A stretch of DNA of 54,418 bases from Myxococcaceae bacterium (GTDB taxonomy: Bacteria > Myxococcota > Myxococcia > Myxococcales > Myxococcaceae). Location of the stretch: NCBI GenBank assembly GCA_016926755.1, contig JAFGNZ010000069.1, positions 1 to 54,418 on the forward strand. Reading direction: 5' to 3'. The notes under the pieces were generated by a model. The model had not been told where the DNA came from and did not search any database. It worked only from the letters and a program-made list of their open reading frames with translations. Shown piece after piece: positions 42,398 to 51,430 of the stretch (its first letter is position 1; the number at the start of each line of letters is the position of its first letter). The translations under genes and the position numbers were made by a program.

Positions 42398-43825
42398 TCA
42401 GAACTGGAAGTAGATGAACTGCTCTCGTGGCTCGGCGAGCAGGTAGCAGCCGAGCACCAGCACCAGCCACACCACGCCCCGGGCCGGCGCCGGCATCCAC
42501 CCATGCAGCCTCGGCCCCACCTCGAAGCGCCCCAGCCCGTGCGCCACCACCAGCGCGCCCGTGAGCACCAGCGCCGTGCGCAGCCCCAGCGGCCACGCGG
42601 CCCACGCCGCCCGCAGCGTGTCCGGCCCCACTGCTGGAAGGAACATGCGCCCCAGCACCTCGTGCGCCAGCGTGAACGTGGGCGCGCGGAAGTACACCCA
42701 CCCCACCATCACGAACACCAGCGTCACCGCCCACGCCACCACTCGATACGGCACGCGCTCGCGCGCCCCTCCCCACGGGCGGGCTCGCGCGAAGCCCTCC
42801 CACAGCCTGTGCACGACCAGCCCCACGCCGTGCAACGCACCCCAGAAGACGAACGTCCAGCTCGCCCCGTGCCACAGCCCGCCCAGCAGCATCGTCAGCA
42901 GCAGGTTGCGGTACAGCGCCCACGCGCCGAGCCGGTTGCCCCCGAGCGAGATGTAGAGGTAGTCGCGCAGCCATCGAGACAACGTCATGTGCCAGCGCCG
43001 CCAGAACTCGGTGATGGACGTGGAGAGGTACGGCAGCCGGAAGTTCTCCGGCAGCTCCAGCCCCAGCATCTTCGACGCGCCTCGGGCGATGTCCGTGTAC
43101 CCCGAGAAGTCACAGTAGATCTGCCCGGTGTAGGCGATGACGCCCATCCACACGCCGAAGCTCGCGTGCGCCTCCGGGTGGGCGAACACCTCGTCCGCCC
43201 AGACCGAGAAGCGGTCCGCGAAGACCAGCTTCTTGGTGAGGCCAACGAGGCATAGGAGCACGCCGTCGGAGAAGCGCTCCCCGTCGAAGTCCTGCGGGGC
43301 GTGGAGCTGGGGCAGCAGCTCGCCCGCGCGCACGATGGGGCCGGCGACGAGGTGCGGGTAGTAGGCCACGTACAGCGCGAAGCGCCCCAGCGAGCGCTCT
43401 GCCTTGTCGCCTCGGTACACATCCACCAGGTAGCTGATGACCTCGAAGGTGTAGAATGAAATGGCCAGCGGCAGGACGATGTCCACCTTCCCTGCCCCGG
43501 GCTCCTGCCCCAGCAGCCGCAGCAGCGCCGCGCCCTGGGCCGCCAGGAAGCCCGCGTACTTGAACCCCGCGAGCACTCCGAGCAGCGACACCACGCTGCC
43601 CCCCAGCAACATGCGCCGGTGCCAGCCGCGCTCCAGCCCCAGCCCTGCCGCCCACCCCAGCACCGTCATCCCGCCGATGAGCAGCCCGTAGATGGGGCCC
43701 CACGAGAGATAGAAGACGTAGCTGCTCACCAGGAGCAGCGGCCCGACGAGCGCTCGGGGCAGAACCCAGCGCAGGGCCACCACACCCAGATGGAAGAGCA
43801 GGAACGTAGCGCTGGTGAAGAGCAT
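42398..43825 (-). CDS. MBOAT family O-acyltransferase (AlgI/DltB-like)
   Basis: 475-residue polytopic membrane protein with about 10-12 hydrophobic segments. Family marks are YFPHL-like YYPHLVAGPIVRAGELLPQL, CDFSGYTDIARG, FWRRWHMTLSRWLRDYLYISLGGNR and the active-site histidine region LLGGLWHGASWTFVFWGALHG. MBOAT enzymes of this subgroup pass an acyl group (often acetyl) across the membrane to a periplasmic SGNH partner, which modifies alginate, teichoic acid or other polymers. The partner is encoded 3 bp downstream. Acceptor polymer unknown. There is no direct link to the lanthipeptide genes beyond proximity and shared strand. Confidence 0.95.
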   Translation of the reverse strand: MLFTSATFLLFHLGVVALRWVLPRALVGPLLLVSSYVFYLSWGPIYGLLIGGMTVLGWAAGLGLERGWHRRMLLGGSVVSLLGVLAGFKYAGFLAAQGAALLRLLGQEPGAGKVDIVLPLAISFYTFEVISYLVDVYRGDKAERSLGRFALYVAYYPHLVAGPIVRAGELLPQLHAPQDFDGERFSDGVLLCLVGLTKKLVFADRFSVWADEVFAHPEAHASFGVWMGVIAYTGQIYCDFSGYTDIARGASKMLGLELPENFRLPYLSTSITEFWRRWHMTLSRWLRDYLYISLGGNRLGAWALYRNLLLTMLLGGLWHGASWTFVFWGALHGVGLVVHRLWEGFARARPWGGARERVPYRVVAWAVTLVFVMVGWVYFRAPTFTLAHEVLGRMFLPAVGPDTLRAAWAAWPLGLRTALVLTGALVVAHGLGRFEVGPRLHGWMPAPARGVVWLVLVLGCYLLAEPREQFIYFQF

Positions 43826-43950
43826 GCCGCCGAGAGGGCCGACACCCTACCACGGCCAGCGCGCCCCCCTGGCAGGGCCGCTTGCTCGCCGAGGCAGGTG
43901 GCCCCACTGGGCGCGCCGCGCTTTTCTAAGGATCGTCTCCACGTAGCGCA

Positions 43951-44790
43951 TCAGTACAGGTGGTAGCGGAACGGCAGCTCCAGGAGAAAGGGATTGCCAA
44001 GCTCCGGAGGGGGTGGAGGAAACGGCTCGGCGTTGCGCACGGTCTCCTGCGCGGCGTCGCACAGCACCGGATGCGGGCAGCGGCCGAGCAGCTCCAGCTT
44101 CAACAGCCGGCCCTGGGAGCTGATGGACACGCGCAGCACCACCTGCCCCGCGATGCCCGCCGCGGCCGCCTGGTGCGGATAGCGCACGTGCATGAACCGG
44201 CCACGGATGAGCGTCTCCATGTAGCGCTTCACCCACGCCTCCCGCTCCTCGGGCGTGAGGGGCGGCGGCGCCGGAGCGCCGCTGGCGAGCACTCCGCGCA
44301 TGAGGCCGCCCACCACTTCGCCCACGGCGGCCCCCGCCACGCTGTCCAGCGCGACGCCCGAGGGGACGGCCCCGCCCGCGGCTTCGGAGGCGTCGCGAGG
44401 GGCCGAGGGCGCGTCGTCGACCTCGGGGATGTCCTCGGAGGGTGTGGGCGATTCGGGCGCTCGCGTCGGCTGCGGCGCGGGCTTCAGGCGTGGAGGCACC
44501 TCGCGGGCGACCACTCTCCGGGTGACGGATGGTGCGGGTGCGCCCGCCGCGGACGAAAGGGGGGGCCGGGCCGCCAGGAGCTTGAGGATGGGCGCGTCGT
44601 CATCCCCTGCCCGGGCGGGCAAGCGAGCGGTCTCCCGCCGGGCCGGCGCAAGGACCACGACGGCGAGGATGTGCAGGGCGAGGATGACCGGCACCACCCG
44701 TAGGAGTCGCGCGCGGCGCTCGGCCTGGTGTGCGTGGGCGTTGAGGACGAAGGCGAACAACCCGGCCTTCCCGCCAGCCCCCTGACGCAT
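43951..44790 (-). CDS. TonB-like energy transducer protein
   Basis: 279-residue protein with a short cytoplasmic N-terminus, one membrane helix (about 29-49, LLRVVPVILALHILAVVVLAP), a long Pro/Ala-rich periplasmic spacer and a C-terminal TonB-like domain (about 205-279: RYPHQAAAAGIAGQVVLRVSISSQGRL, ending LELPFRYHLY). The C-terminal pair Cys-Pro-His-Pro-Val-Leu-Cys is unusual. The start MRQGAGGKAG was chosen because it gives a normal N-in membrane anchor and has a G-rich site upstream; a longer frame to 45159 runs through the direct repeat and has no such support. TonB proteins couple proton motive force to outer-membrane receptors; some myxobacterial paralogues serve other machines such as gliding. 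No ExbB/ExbD genes are nearby. Confidence 0.82.
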   Translation of the reverse strand: MRQGAGGKAGLFAFVLNAHAHQAERRARLLRVVPVILALHILAVVVLAPARRETARLPARAGDDDAPILKLLAARPPLSSAAGAPAPSVTRRVVAREVPPRLKPAPQPTRAPESPTPSEDIPEVDDAPSAPRDASEAAGGAVPSGVALDSVAGAAVGEVVGGLMRGVLASGAPAPPPLTPEEREAWVKRYMETLIRGRFMHVRYPHQAAAAGIAGQVVLRVSISSQGRLLKLELLGRCPHPVLCDAAQETVRNAEPFPPPPPELGNPFLLELPFRYHLY

Positions 44791-44961
44791 GCGTCCCCCC
44801 CGTCGAGCCCAGCCCCGAGATCCTCTGCTGAGATAGGGACTCCAGAGCGACGCGCCACGCCCGAAGAGGGCCCGGCCGCGAAACATGTGCGGCGGTCCCC
44901 ACTTGCGCCTGCGGAGGTGTCGGCGAGGCTTCATTGTGGGGCCGCTCGCAGCGGTGGTGCT

Positions 44962-45017
44962 CAGCCCCAGGTTCTCCGCGCCCCGGCCTCGCGCGCGCCT
45001 GAGCGCGCCCCTCCACC
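44962..45017 (-). repeat. Direct repeat copy B (56 bp, in the spacer 44791-45088)
   Basis: Nearly exact copy of 40940-40997, lacking one CG pair, in the 298-bp spacer between the TonB-like start and the stop of the CxxCH lipoprotein gene. Similarity stops sharply on both sides. In the spacer it is not part of any gene I can support; nothing else recognisable is seen there. Confidence 0.9.
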
Positions 45018-45088
45018 GAAGGAGGCAGCGCCACCGGGGACTGCCCCGGCGCGCGCCCCGCCATGCGCGCGCCGGGTGAAGCGACGAC

Positions 45089-47302
45089 TCAGTGCACGAA
45101 CTGCTGGGCCGGCCGGATGAAGTCCACAGGCTCGGACCGGACGTCCTTCGCGAACTCACGGCGGACGTCGAGGATCTTCTTCACGTGCTCGAGGTCGCGG
45201 ATCGGGCCCACCGGGAACGGCTTCTCCACCGGGCCAATCGGGTCGATGGGCACCACCTGCGCGATCTCCTTGATCCGGTCGACGATGGCCGGCCCAACGG
45301 AGATGACGTTGGTGCACTGCGTGCAGAAGGCAAGCTCGTGCAGCCGCTTCCACCGCCGCTCGAGGTCCGCGAACCGCCAGGTCGGCGGCGCGCCGAACTG
45401 CGTGTCCCCGACGCCGAACGTCAGGCCCGGGCCACCGCCCGTCAGGAAGCTGGACATGCTGACCGGGATGAACCCGGTGGTGACGTGGGTGAACAGGGTC
45501 AGCGTGTCACCGCCGTGGCAGCCGCTGCACGTGTTGAGCGAGAACTGGTGCCGCGCGCACACATCCCGGGGATCCGCGGCGTTGGCGCCGAAGGCCTCCC
45601 AGTGGGTGAACGGGTTCGGGACCAGCGAGTTGCCGCCGCGGTACGCCCCTCCCCCGAACGAGTACGGGACGGTGTGGGCGGACGAGCAGTTGGCGGGCAG
45701 CGGCCCCACCGCCGCCGGCACCGTGGCCTTGACCGGGCCCAGGACGAAGGCGTTGTTGGTGGCGTTCCCCACGAACGGGAAGGCGGTGTCATTCGGCGTC
45801 TGGGCCACCGTGTGCCGGCGGAGCAGGCCGTCGGAGGGCATGTCCGTCCCCGCGGCAGGGTTCTCGTCCGTCAGCGTGAACTCGCGCAGCTCCCAGACGC
45901 CGCCCAGCGGGAGCTCGTTGGTGCGCAGCTGGTTGAGGGCGTTCTTGTTGCCCTTCGTCGGCGCCTTGCCGTGCAGCACCACGCTCTCCGTCAGCGTCTG
46001 GAGGTGGGTGAGGTAGGCGGCGTTGAAACCACCGAAGGTGTTGAGCTGCGTCCAGTCCCTCGCCCACTGCACCACGTTCGAGCAGCCGGTGATGGGCACG
46101 CCGTACTCGAAGATGGCGGTGGCCTGCTTGATGCCGCAGGTGGCCTGCGTGCCAGCGCCCCAGGGGTTCGGCTGCACGATGTTGAAGATGAAGCGCAGCT
46201 CGCCGGCGTCCACCGGGCGGCTGGTGGTGGCGCCGCCATACCCGCTGGCCCCCGTCACCGTGTCACCGAGATCGATGCGGTTGACGATCGCCGTCAGGCG
46301 GAACGGCGCGATGTTCAGGTTGAGCGGACCGCTGAGCGTGACGAACCGGTGCCCGGTGGCGTCGGTGCTCAGGGTCGCGGTGTGGCCGCTGGCGATGGCC
46401 CAGGGCTGGATCACCTGGTTGAACATCAGGAGGCGCGCCGGCACCACGTCTCCATTGATGGTCTGGGGGTTGAGCCAGTCCTCCAGCCACTTGAGGACGA
46501 ACGTCTCGGGGGTGTGGCCGGAGGTCATCGCCATCTGGCGCATCAGGTGGGCGAAGGTCCAGACGCCGCCCTGCGTCCCCGCTCCCGTGCACGGATCCCA
46601 CGTCCGCGCCGGGTCGAGGACGACCGCTGGCGAGGTGATGAACAGCGACTCACCCCAGCCCTGCATCGTGGAGACCGGCGTGGCCGGGCAGAGCGAGAGG
46701 GGCTGCGGGATGAACCGGTTGAACTGATCGAGATTGAAGGCGAGGCCCTTGCTCACCGCGACGGGCGTGCGCCCGTCGAAGATGACGTTCCGGTCGGTGA
46801 CCCGGCCCTGCTTTCCGGCGGCCAGGTCCCGCTCGTTCTGGATGCGGCGCGAGATCTCGCTGCTGTCCAGCCGGCTGAAGAGGGTGAAGAACTCGGGGCC
46901 AGGGCTCTCCGGGATCTGGCCCAGCGCCTTGAGCGCATCCGAGCGGACCAGCAGCACCGGGCTCTCGGGCTCGCCCATCACGCGCACGAGGCTCCCCTCG
47001 AGCTCCTTGTTGGTCGGCGGCGGCAGCAGCATGTGGAGCGCCACGTTCTCCTCGAGCTGCGTCACCTTCTCCAGCTGCTGGAGCGAGATCTTGGAGGCCT
47101 TCTCCGGCTCGATGTAGGGCAGCGAGTCCAGCTCCTTGGTCTCGCCTTGCGGCTCCGCGGCCTGGGCCTGCGTCTTCAAGGCGTCAGCAGCGGCGCCTGT
47201 GTCGGCGGGATCCGGTGAACAACCGGCAGCGGTGAGCAGCGTCCCTGTGAGCAACAGGGAGGAGAGAGACCAGTGGCGTGTACGGCGAGTACGTCGAACC
47301 AT
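45089..47302 (-). CDS. Large lipoprotein with one CxxCH heme-binding-type motif
   Basis: 737-residue exported lipoprotein. The N-terminus has an Arg-rich n-region, a hydrophobic stretch and a lipobox LTAAGC with Cys28 as the lipid-attachment site; GAGGAG precedes the ATG by about 9 nt. A single CSGCH (592-596, NTCSGCHGGD) matches the covalent c-heme motif, and a later pair C-T-Q-C (near 660) could be structural. No other heme motif or known catalytic domain is recognised in the body. Function unknown; a mono-heme electron-transfer or sensor role is possible but unproven. Divergent from the S9 peptidase, with a 216-bp spacer. Confidence 0.82.
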   Translation of the reverse strand: MVRRTRRTRHWSLSSLLLTGTLLTAAGCSPDPADTGAAADALKTQAQAAEPQGETKELDSLPYIEPEKASKISLQQLEKVTQLEENVALHMLLPPPTNKELEGSLVRVMGEPESPVLLVRSDALKALGQIPESPGPEFFTLFSRLDSSEISRRIQNERDLAAGKQGRVTDRNVIFDGRTPVAVSKGLAFNLDQFNRFIPQPLSLCPATPVSTMQGWGESLFITSPAVVLDPARTWDPCTGAGTQGGVWTFAHLMRQMAMTSGHTPETFVLKWLEDWLNPQTINGDVVPARLLMFNQVIQPWAIASGHTATLSTDATGHRFVTLSGPLNLNIAPFRLTAIVNRIDLGDTVTGASGYGGATTSRPVDAGELRFIFNIVQPNPWGAGTQATCGIKQATAIFEYGVPITGCSNVVQWARDWTQLNTFGGFNAAYLTHLQTLTESVVLHGKAPTKGNKNALNQLRTNELPLGGVWELREFTLTDENPAAGTDMPSDGLLRRHTVAQTPNDTAFPFVGNATNNAFVLGPVKATVPAAVGPLPANCSSAHTVPYSFGGGAYRGGNSLVPNPFTHWEAFGANAADPRDVCARHQFSLNTCSGCHGGDTLTLFTHVTTGFIPVSMSSFLTGGGPGLTFGVGDTQFGAPPTWRFADLERRWKRLHELAFCTQCTNVISVGPAIVDRIKEIAQVVPIDPIGPVEKPFPVGPIRDLEHVKKILDVRREFAKDVRSEPVDFIRPAQQFVH

Positions 47303-47518
47303 GAGACTCCTCAGTGGAGGTTTTCATGGATAGTGAAGCAGCCGGAGAGTCATGGAAATTAGGGAAAACCAGCCCCCCCCTCCCTTCCATGTGACATTTC
47401 GTCGCATGAGGGCGGCCATTTGTCAGGGAATGCTATCGGGATCGGGGCAGGCTCACTTCTGTAGGCTTCGTGCCCCTCTGCTGTGAAAGGAGAGCGGGCC
47501 CACCTGGCCCCGCATCGC

Positions 47519-49726
47519 ATGCGCCACTTCACTACCGCCGTGCTCCTTCTCTCGAGCCTGACGGCGCTCGCCAAGCCCCCACCCGCCAGGCCCCTTGCTG
47601 ACCGGAAGACCGACACGTTCCTCCGCCAGTACTCCGAGACGCGCCGCTTCATGAGTGGCCGCCCCGGCAGGCCGCGCATCACCCCGGACGAGAAGACGAT
47701 CCTCTTTCTGCGCGCCCAGCCCCACTCCGCCACCCAGACGCTCTTCGCCTTCGATGTGGCCACCGGCACGACGAAGGAGCTCCTGACCCCCGAGGCCCTC
47801 CTCAAGGGCTCCGAGGAGCAGCTCTCCGTGGAGGAGAAGGCCCGCCGGGAGCGCATGCGTGTGAGCGCCCGGGGCTTCACCACCTATGATCTGTCCGAGG
47901 ATGGCGAGCGCATCCTGGTGAGCCTGTCGGGCAAGCTCTACCTGGTCGAGCGCTCCTCCGGAAAGGTGACGGAGCTGAAGACGGGCCCTGGCATCATCGA
48001 CCCGCACTTCTCTCCGGACGGCAGGCAGATCGCCTACGTGCGCGGCCAGGATGTCTACCGCATCGATCTGGCCACCAACCAGGAGCAACCCATCACCCGA
48101 GGCGGCACGGAGGAGAAGACGCACGGTCTGGCCGAGTTCGTCGCCCAGGAGGAGATGGGGCGCTTCTCCGGCCACTGGTGGAGCCCGGATGCGAAGCTCA
48201 TCGCGTACACCGAGTCGGACACCTCGGGCGTGGAGCAGTTCACCATCGTTGACGTGATGCACCCCGAGCGCGGCGGCAACACCTTCCCCTATCCGCGGCC
48301 CGGGAAGGCCAACGCCGTGGTGCGGCTGGGGATCATCCCCGTCACCGGTGGCAAGACGGTGTGGGTGGACTGGGATGCGAAGGCGTACCCATATCTGGCC
48401 ACCGTGCGGTGGCAGAAGGGCGGGCCGCTCACGGTGCTGGTGCAGAACCGCACGCAGACGGAGGAGCAACTGCTCGCGGTGGAACCCTCCACGGGCAAGA
48501 CGCGCCTGTTGCTCACGGAGAAGGATGCGGCGTGGGTGGAGCTGCACCAGGCCTTCCCGCAGTGGCTCGAGGATGGCAGCGGCTTCCTCTGGCACACCGA
48601 GCGCAACGGCGGCCCCGAGGTGGAGTTGCGCAACGCGGACGGCAGCCTGGCGCGCTCGTGGGTGAAGCCGGGGGCGGGCTTCCGGGGCCTGGTGCGCTTC
48701 ATCGACAAGGATCGCACCCTCTACTTCCATGGGGATCCCAACCCCACCGAGAGCTACCTGTGGCGCGTGAAGGATGGCGGAGCGCCCGAGAAGCTCTCCA
48801 CTGGCGTGCCTGCCCCCGCCTACGAGATGGCTGCCGCCATCTCCATGCAGGGCGGACTGCTCGTCACCCTCTCCCAGACGGACACCACCATGCCGCGCTT
48901 CCAGGTGCTGCGCTCGGACGGCACCCGCGTGGGGGAGCTGCCCTCGGTGGCCGCCGAGCCGCCCTTTACTCCGAAGACACAGTTCTTCCAGGTGGCCAAG
49001 GAGGGCTTCCACGCCTCCGTCATCCGCCCCCGGAACGCGAAGCCCGGCGTGAAGCTGCCCGTCATCGTCTACGTGTACGGTGCCGCCACGATGGTGCGCC
49101 ACGGCATGGCGGAGAACCTGCTCAACCAGTGGATCGCGGACCAGGGCTTCCTCCTCGTCAGGTTCGATGGGCGAGGCACCCCTCAGCGCAGCTCCTCCTG
49201 GCAGCGCGCGATGAAGTATGAGTTCGCCTCCGTCCCCCTGAATGACCAGATCACGGCCCTCCAGGCCCTGGCGCAGAAGGTGCCCGAGATGGATCTGTCA
49301 CGGGTGGGCATCTATGGCTGGAGCTTCGGCGGCTACACGTCCGCGTTCGCCGCCCTCACGCGCCCGGACGTCTTCAAGGCCGCGGTGGCCGGCGCGCCCG
49401 TGGTGGACTGGCTCGACTACGACAGCCACCTCACCGAGCGCTACCTCGGGCTTCCCCAGGAGCACCCCGAGGCCTACAAGAAGAACTCCCTGCTCACCTA
49501 CGCCGAGGAGCCCGGCAAGCCCATCGCCCCGCTGCTGCTCATTCACGGCACCGCGGACGACAACGTCTACTTCTTCCACACCCTCAAGCTCTCCCACGCG
49601 CTCTTCCTCGCCGGCAAGCCGCACGAGCTGCTGCCACTCAGTGGGCTGACGCACATGGTGCCGGATCCGCTCGTCACCCAGCGCCAGTACGAGCGGATGC
49701 TCGACTTCTTCCAGAAGCACCTGTAG
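47519..49726 (+). CDS. S9 family dipeptidyl peptidase IV-like serine peptidase, secreted
   Basis: 735-residue exported peptidase. The start MRHFTTAVLLLSSLTALAK gives a clean signal peptide; a GTG 12 codons upstream would put charged residues before it. The N-terminal beta-propeller (about 40-470) carries the paired glutamates FVAQEEMGRFSGHWWSPD that bind the substrate amino end in DPP IV. The alpha/beta-hydrolase domain has Ser602 (GWSFGGY), Asp near 680 (HGTADDNVYF) and His712 (GLTHMVPD), a complete triad. It should remove X-Pro or X-Ala dipeptides from peptide N-termini in the periplasm or outside the cell. It is monocistronic by layout and one of only two plus-strand genes. A role in trimming a peptide product is conceivable but there is no evidence beyond distance. 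Confidence 0.95.
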   Translation: MRHFTTAVLLLSSLTALAKPPPARPLADRKTDTFLRQYSETRRFMSGRPGRPRITPDEKTILFLRAQPHSATQTLFAFDVATGTTKELLTPEALLKGSEEQLSVEEKARRERMRVSARGFTTYDLSEDGERILVSLSGKLYLVERSSGKVTELKTGPGIIDPHFSPDGRQIAYVRGQDVYRIDLATNQEQPITRGGTEEKTHGLAEFVAQEEMGRFSGHWWSPDAKLIAYTESDTSGVEQFTIVDVMHPERGGNTFPYPRPGKANAVVRLGIIPVTGGKTVWVDWDAKAYPYLATVRWQKGGPLTVLVQNRTQTEEQLLAVEPSTGKTRLLLTEKDAAWVELHQAFPQWLEDGSGFLWHTERNGGPEVELRNADGSLARSWVKPGAGFRGLVRFIDKDRTLYFHGDPNPTESYLWRVKDGGAPEKLSTGVPAPAYEMAAAISMQGGLLVTLSQTDTTMPRFQVLRSDGTRVGELPSVAAEPPFTPKTQFFQVAKEGFHASVIRPRNAKPGVKLPVIVYVYGAATMVRHGMAENLLNQWIADQGFLLVRFDGRGTPQRSSSWQRAMKYEFASVPLNDQITALQALAQKVPEMDLSRVGIYGWSFGGYTSAFAALTRPDVFKAAVAGAPVVDWLDYDSHLTERYLGLPQEHPEAYKKNSLLTYAEEPGKPIAPLLLIHGTADDNVYFFHTLKLSHALFLAGKPHELLPLSGLTHMVPDPLVTQRQYERMLDFFQKHL

Positions 49727-49839
49727 CCGGTGCTGCAGAAGGAAGCGATCTCGGCCGCAGCTCTCCCCTGCACTGCTGGACCTCGGCTCGCGCCTGCTTG
49801 TCCTGGGGGCAGACGCAGAGGAAGCCGTCCGAGGCGTCG

Positions 49840-50124
49840 TCATAGCGCAGGGGCGCCGGCCGGCGCCGCGGGGCTCCCCTGTTCCTCGACCATCTCCTCG
49901 CAGAGCACGGCCAGCTGCTCCAAGGTGTTGAACACGTCCGCAATCGTCGGGTGGATGCCCAGCTCATCCTCGAGACGGTTGGCGAGCAGGGTCGCAAGCA
50001 TCGAATTGCCGCCGAGCTCGAGGAAGTGATCTCCCTGCTTGATCACCTCGATACCGAGCAGCTCGCGCCAGTGGCGGGAGAGCCTCTGCTGCATGGGGGT
50101 GCTGGGGAGGGTTTCGGAACTCAC
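49840..50124 (-). CDS. Free-standing acyl/peptidyl carrier protein
   Basis: 94-residue carrier protein with a GTG start. AGGAG lies about 9 nt upstream, and the GTGA overlap with the HlyD-type gene stop implies translational coupling. An internal ATG 10 codons in has no ribosome site. The phosphopantetheine attachment is Ser41 in FLELGGNSMLATLLANRL, PCP-like in sequence. The fold helices are complete (about 11-82) with a short Ala/Pro-rich tail. No adenylation or condensation domain is attached, so it must be loaded in trans. By position it belongs to the right-hand NRPS operon and could supply a residue or tailoring substrate. Confidence 0.9.
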   Translation of the reverse strand: MSSETLPSTPMQQRLSRHWRELLGIEVIKQGDHFLELGGNSMLATLLANRLEDELGIHPTIADVFNTLEQLAVLCEEMVEEQGSPAAPAGAPAL

Positions 50125-51425
50125 GGAGTGCTCCTGTTGGCATGAGGGGAAAGGACTGCTTCCTGCGGCGGGGATGAGCCGAGGTCCGCGCTGCCTGCGG
50201 TAAAGACGGTGACCTCCGCCGACAGGCCCGCGCGCAACGGCAGCTGCTCGGGCAGCTCCTCCCAGGAGAGCCGCACGGGGACGCGCTGCACCACCTTCAC
50301 GAAGTTGCCTGAGGCGTTGTCCGGCGGCAGCAAGGAGAAGCGCGCTCCCGTCCCTCCGGACAGGCTCTCCACCCGGCCCTTCAGCTTGACCTCCGGGAAG
50401 GCGTCCACCTTCACCTCGGCCCGTTGACCTGGACGAAGCTTCCCCACCTGGGTCTCCTTGAAGTTGGCGATGACATACGTCCGGCGCGGCACGAGCTGCG
50501 CCACCGGCTGCCCGGTGGACAGGAGCTGCCCCTCTCGCACGGCCAACCTGGACACCCAACCGTCCGTGGGAGCGAGAATCCGAGTGGACTCGAGCATGAG
50601 CCGGGCCTGCTCCAGTGTGGCCTCCGCGGCCCTCACCCGAGCGTGGGCGAGCGCCGCAGTGGCTCGAGCCACCGCGATCTTCGCCTCCACCGGGGCGCTC
50701 TGGTCGAGCTGCCCCTGCGCCTCGGCCACCCGGCTGAGGGCCGCCTGCCGATCCTGCTCGACCGCGGCGAGCTGGGCGCGCGCCCCCTCCAGGAGCGCTT
50801 GGGCGCTCTCGCTGGCGGCCCGCGCGGCCTCGAACTCCGACTGGGCAGCCACCTTCCTCTCCAGCAGCCGCTGGACGCGCTCGAAGTCCAGCGCGGCGCG
50901 GTGCGCCTCCGCCTCGGCCTGGGCGAGGGCCGCACGGGCGACGCCCACCCGGGCCTCGGCGCTGCTCATCGCGGCCATGTTGCCGGACACCAGGGCCCGC
51001 GCGGTGGAGTGGCCGCCGCGCGCCCCTGCCTCCGCCACCGTCGCCTGCGAGTCCGCCGACTCCGCCTGCGCCCGGGCCGAGTCCAGCTCCGCCTCGGCCT
51101 GCTTGACGCGGGTGGCGTACTCGCGCGGGTCAATCTCCACCAACACGTCCCCCTTGCGCACCAGCGCGTTGTCCGCCACGCGCACCTTCAGCACCAGCCC
51201 TCCGACGCGGGCGTGGAGCGGCACCACGTCCGCCTCCACCTGCGCGTTGTCCGTTGTCTCCTGGCCACGGGTGAGCAGCGCGTAGCCCCCGAGGCCGGCG
51301 AGCACCGCCGCGAGCAGGCCCAGGACGAGCGCGCCCCGGCGGCTCCTGGCATGGCGCGGCGCCTCGGCGGCGTCTGGCTCGGGGGCCTCCCCCTCCTCCT
51401 CCACTGATCGCGCGGGCGCACTCAT
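50121..51425 (-). CDS. HlyD/EmrA-type membrane fusion protein
   Basis: 434-residue periplasmic adaptor for a tripartite exporter. After a cytoplasmic acidic N-terminus, one membrane helix (about 31-49, ALVLGLLAAVLAGLGGYALL) anchors it. A split biotinyl-lipoyl-like domain (about 57-105 and 290-330) flanks a long Ala/Glu-rich coiled-coil hairpin (about 105-280). The beta-barrel domain (RTYVIANFKETQVGKLRPGQRAEV is split across about 325-350) is typical of EmrA. The gene begins 5 bp after the MFS stop and overlaps the carrier-protein gene by 4 bp. With the MFS protein it probably exports the right-hand NRPS product. An outer-membrane channel gene is not seen here. Confidence 0.95.
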   Translation of the reverse strand: MSAPARSVEEEGEAPEPDAAEAPRHARSRRGALVLGLLAAVLAGLGGYALLTRGQETTDNAQVEADVVPLHARVGGLVLKVRVADNALVRKGDVLVEIDPREYATRVKQAEAELDSARAQAESADSQATVAEAGARGGHSTARALVSGNMAAMSSAEARVGVARAALAQAEAEAHRAALDFERVQRLLERKVAAQSEFEAARAASESAQALLEGARAQLAAVEQDRQAALSRVAEAQGQLDQSAPVEAKIAVARATAALAHARVRAAEATLEQARLMLESTRILAPTDGWVSRLAVREGQLLSTGQPVAQLVPRRTYVIANFKETQVGKLRPGQRAEVKVDAFPEVKLKGRVESLSGGTGARFSLLPPDNASGNFVKVVQRVPVRLSWEELPEQLPLRAGLSAEVTVFTAGSADLGSSPPQEAVLSPHANRSTP

Positions 51426-51430
51426 CTCCG

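Noticed and set aside
43859-43916. GC-rich inverted repeat between the TonB-like and MBOAT genes
   Set aside because: Only 8 bp of stem with a 42-nt loop and no T-run; expected by chance in such GC-rich DNA.
44791-45159. Longer N-terminus for the TonB-like protein reaching 45159
   Set aside because: The extension is Arg/Ser-rich, runs through the direct repeat and would bury the membrane anchor far from the N-terminus.
49716-49734. Short hairpin overlapping the S9 peptidase stop codon
   Set aside because: Six base pairs and no following T-run; too weak to call a terminator.
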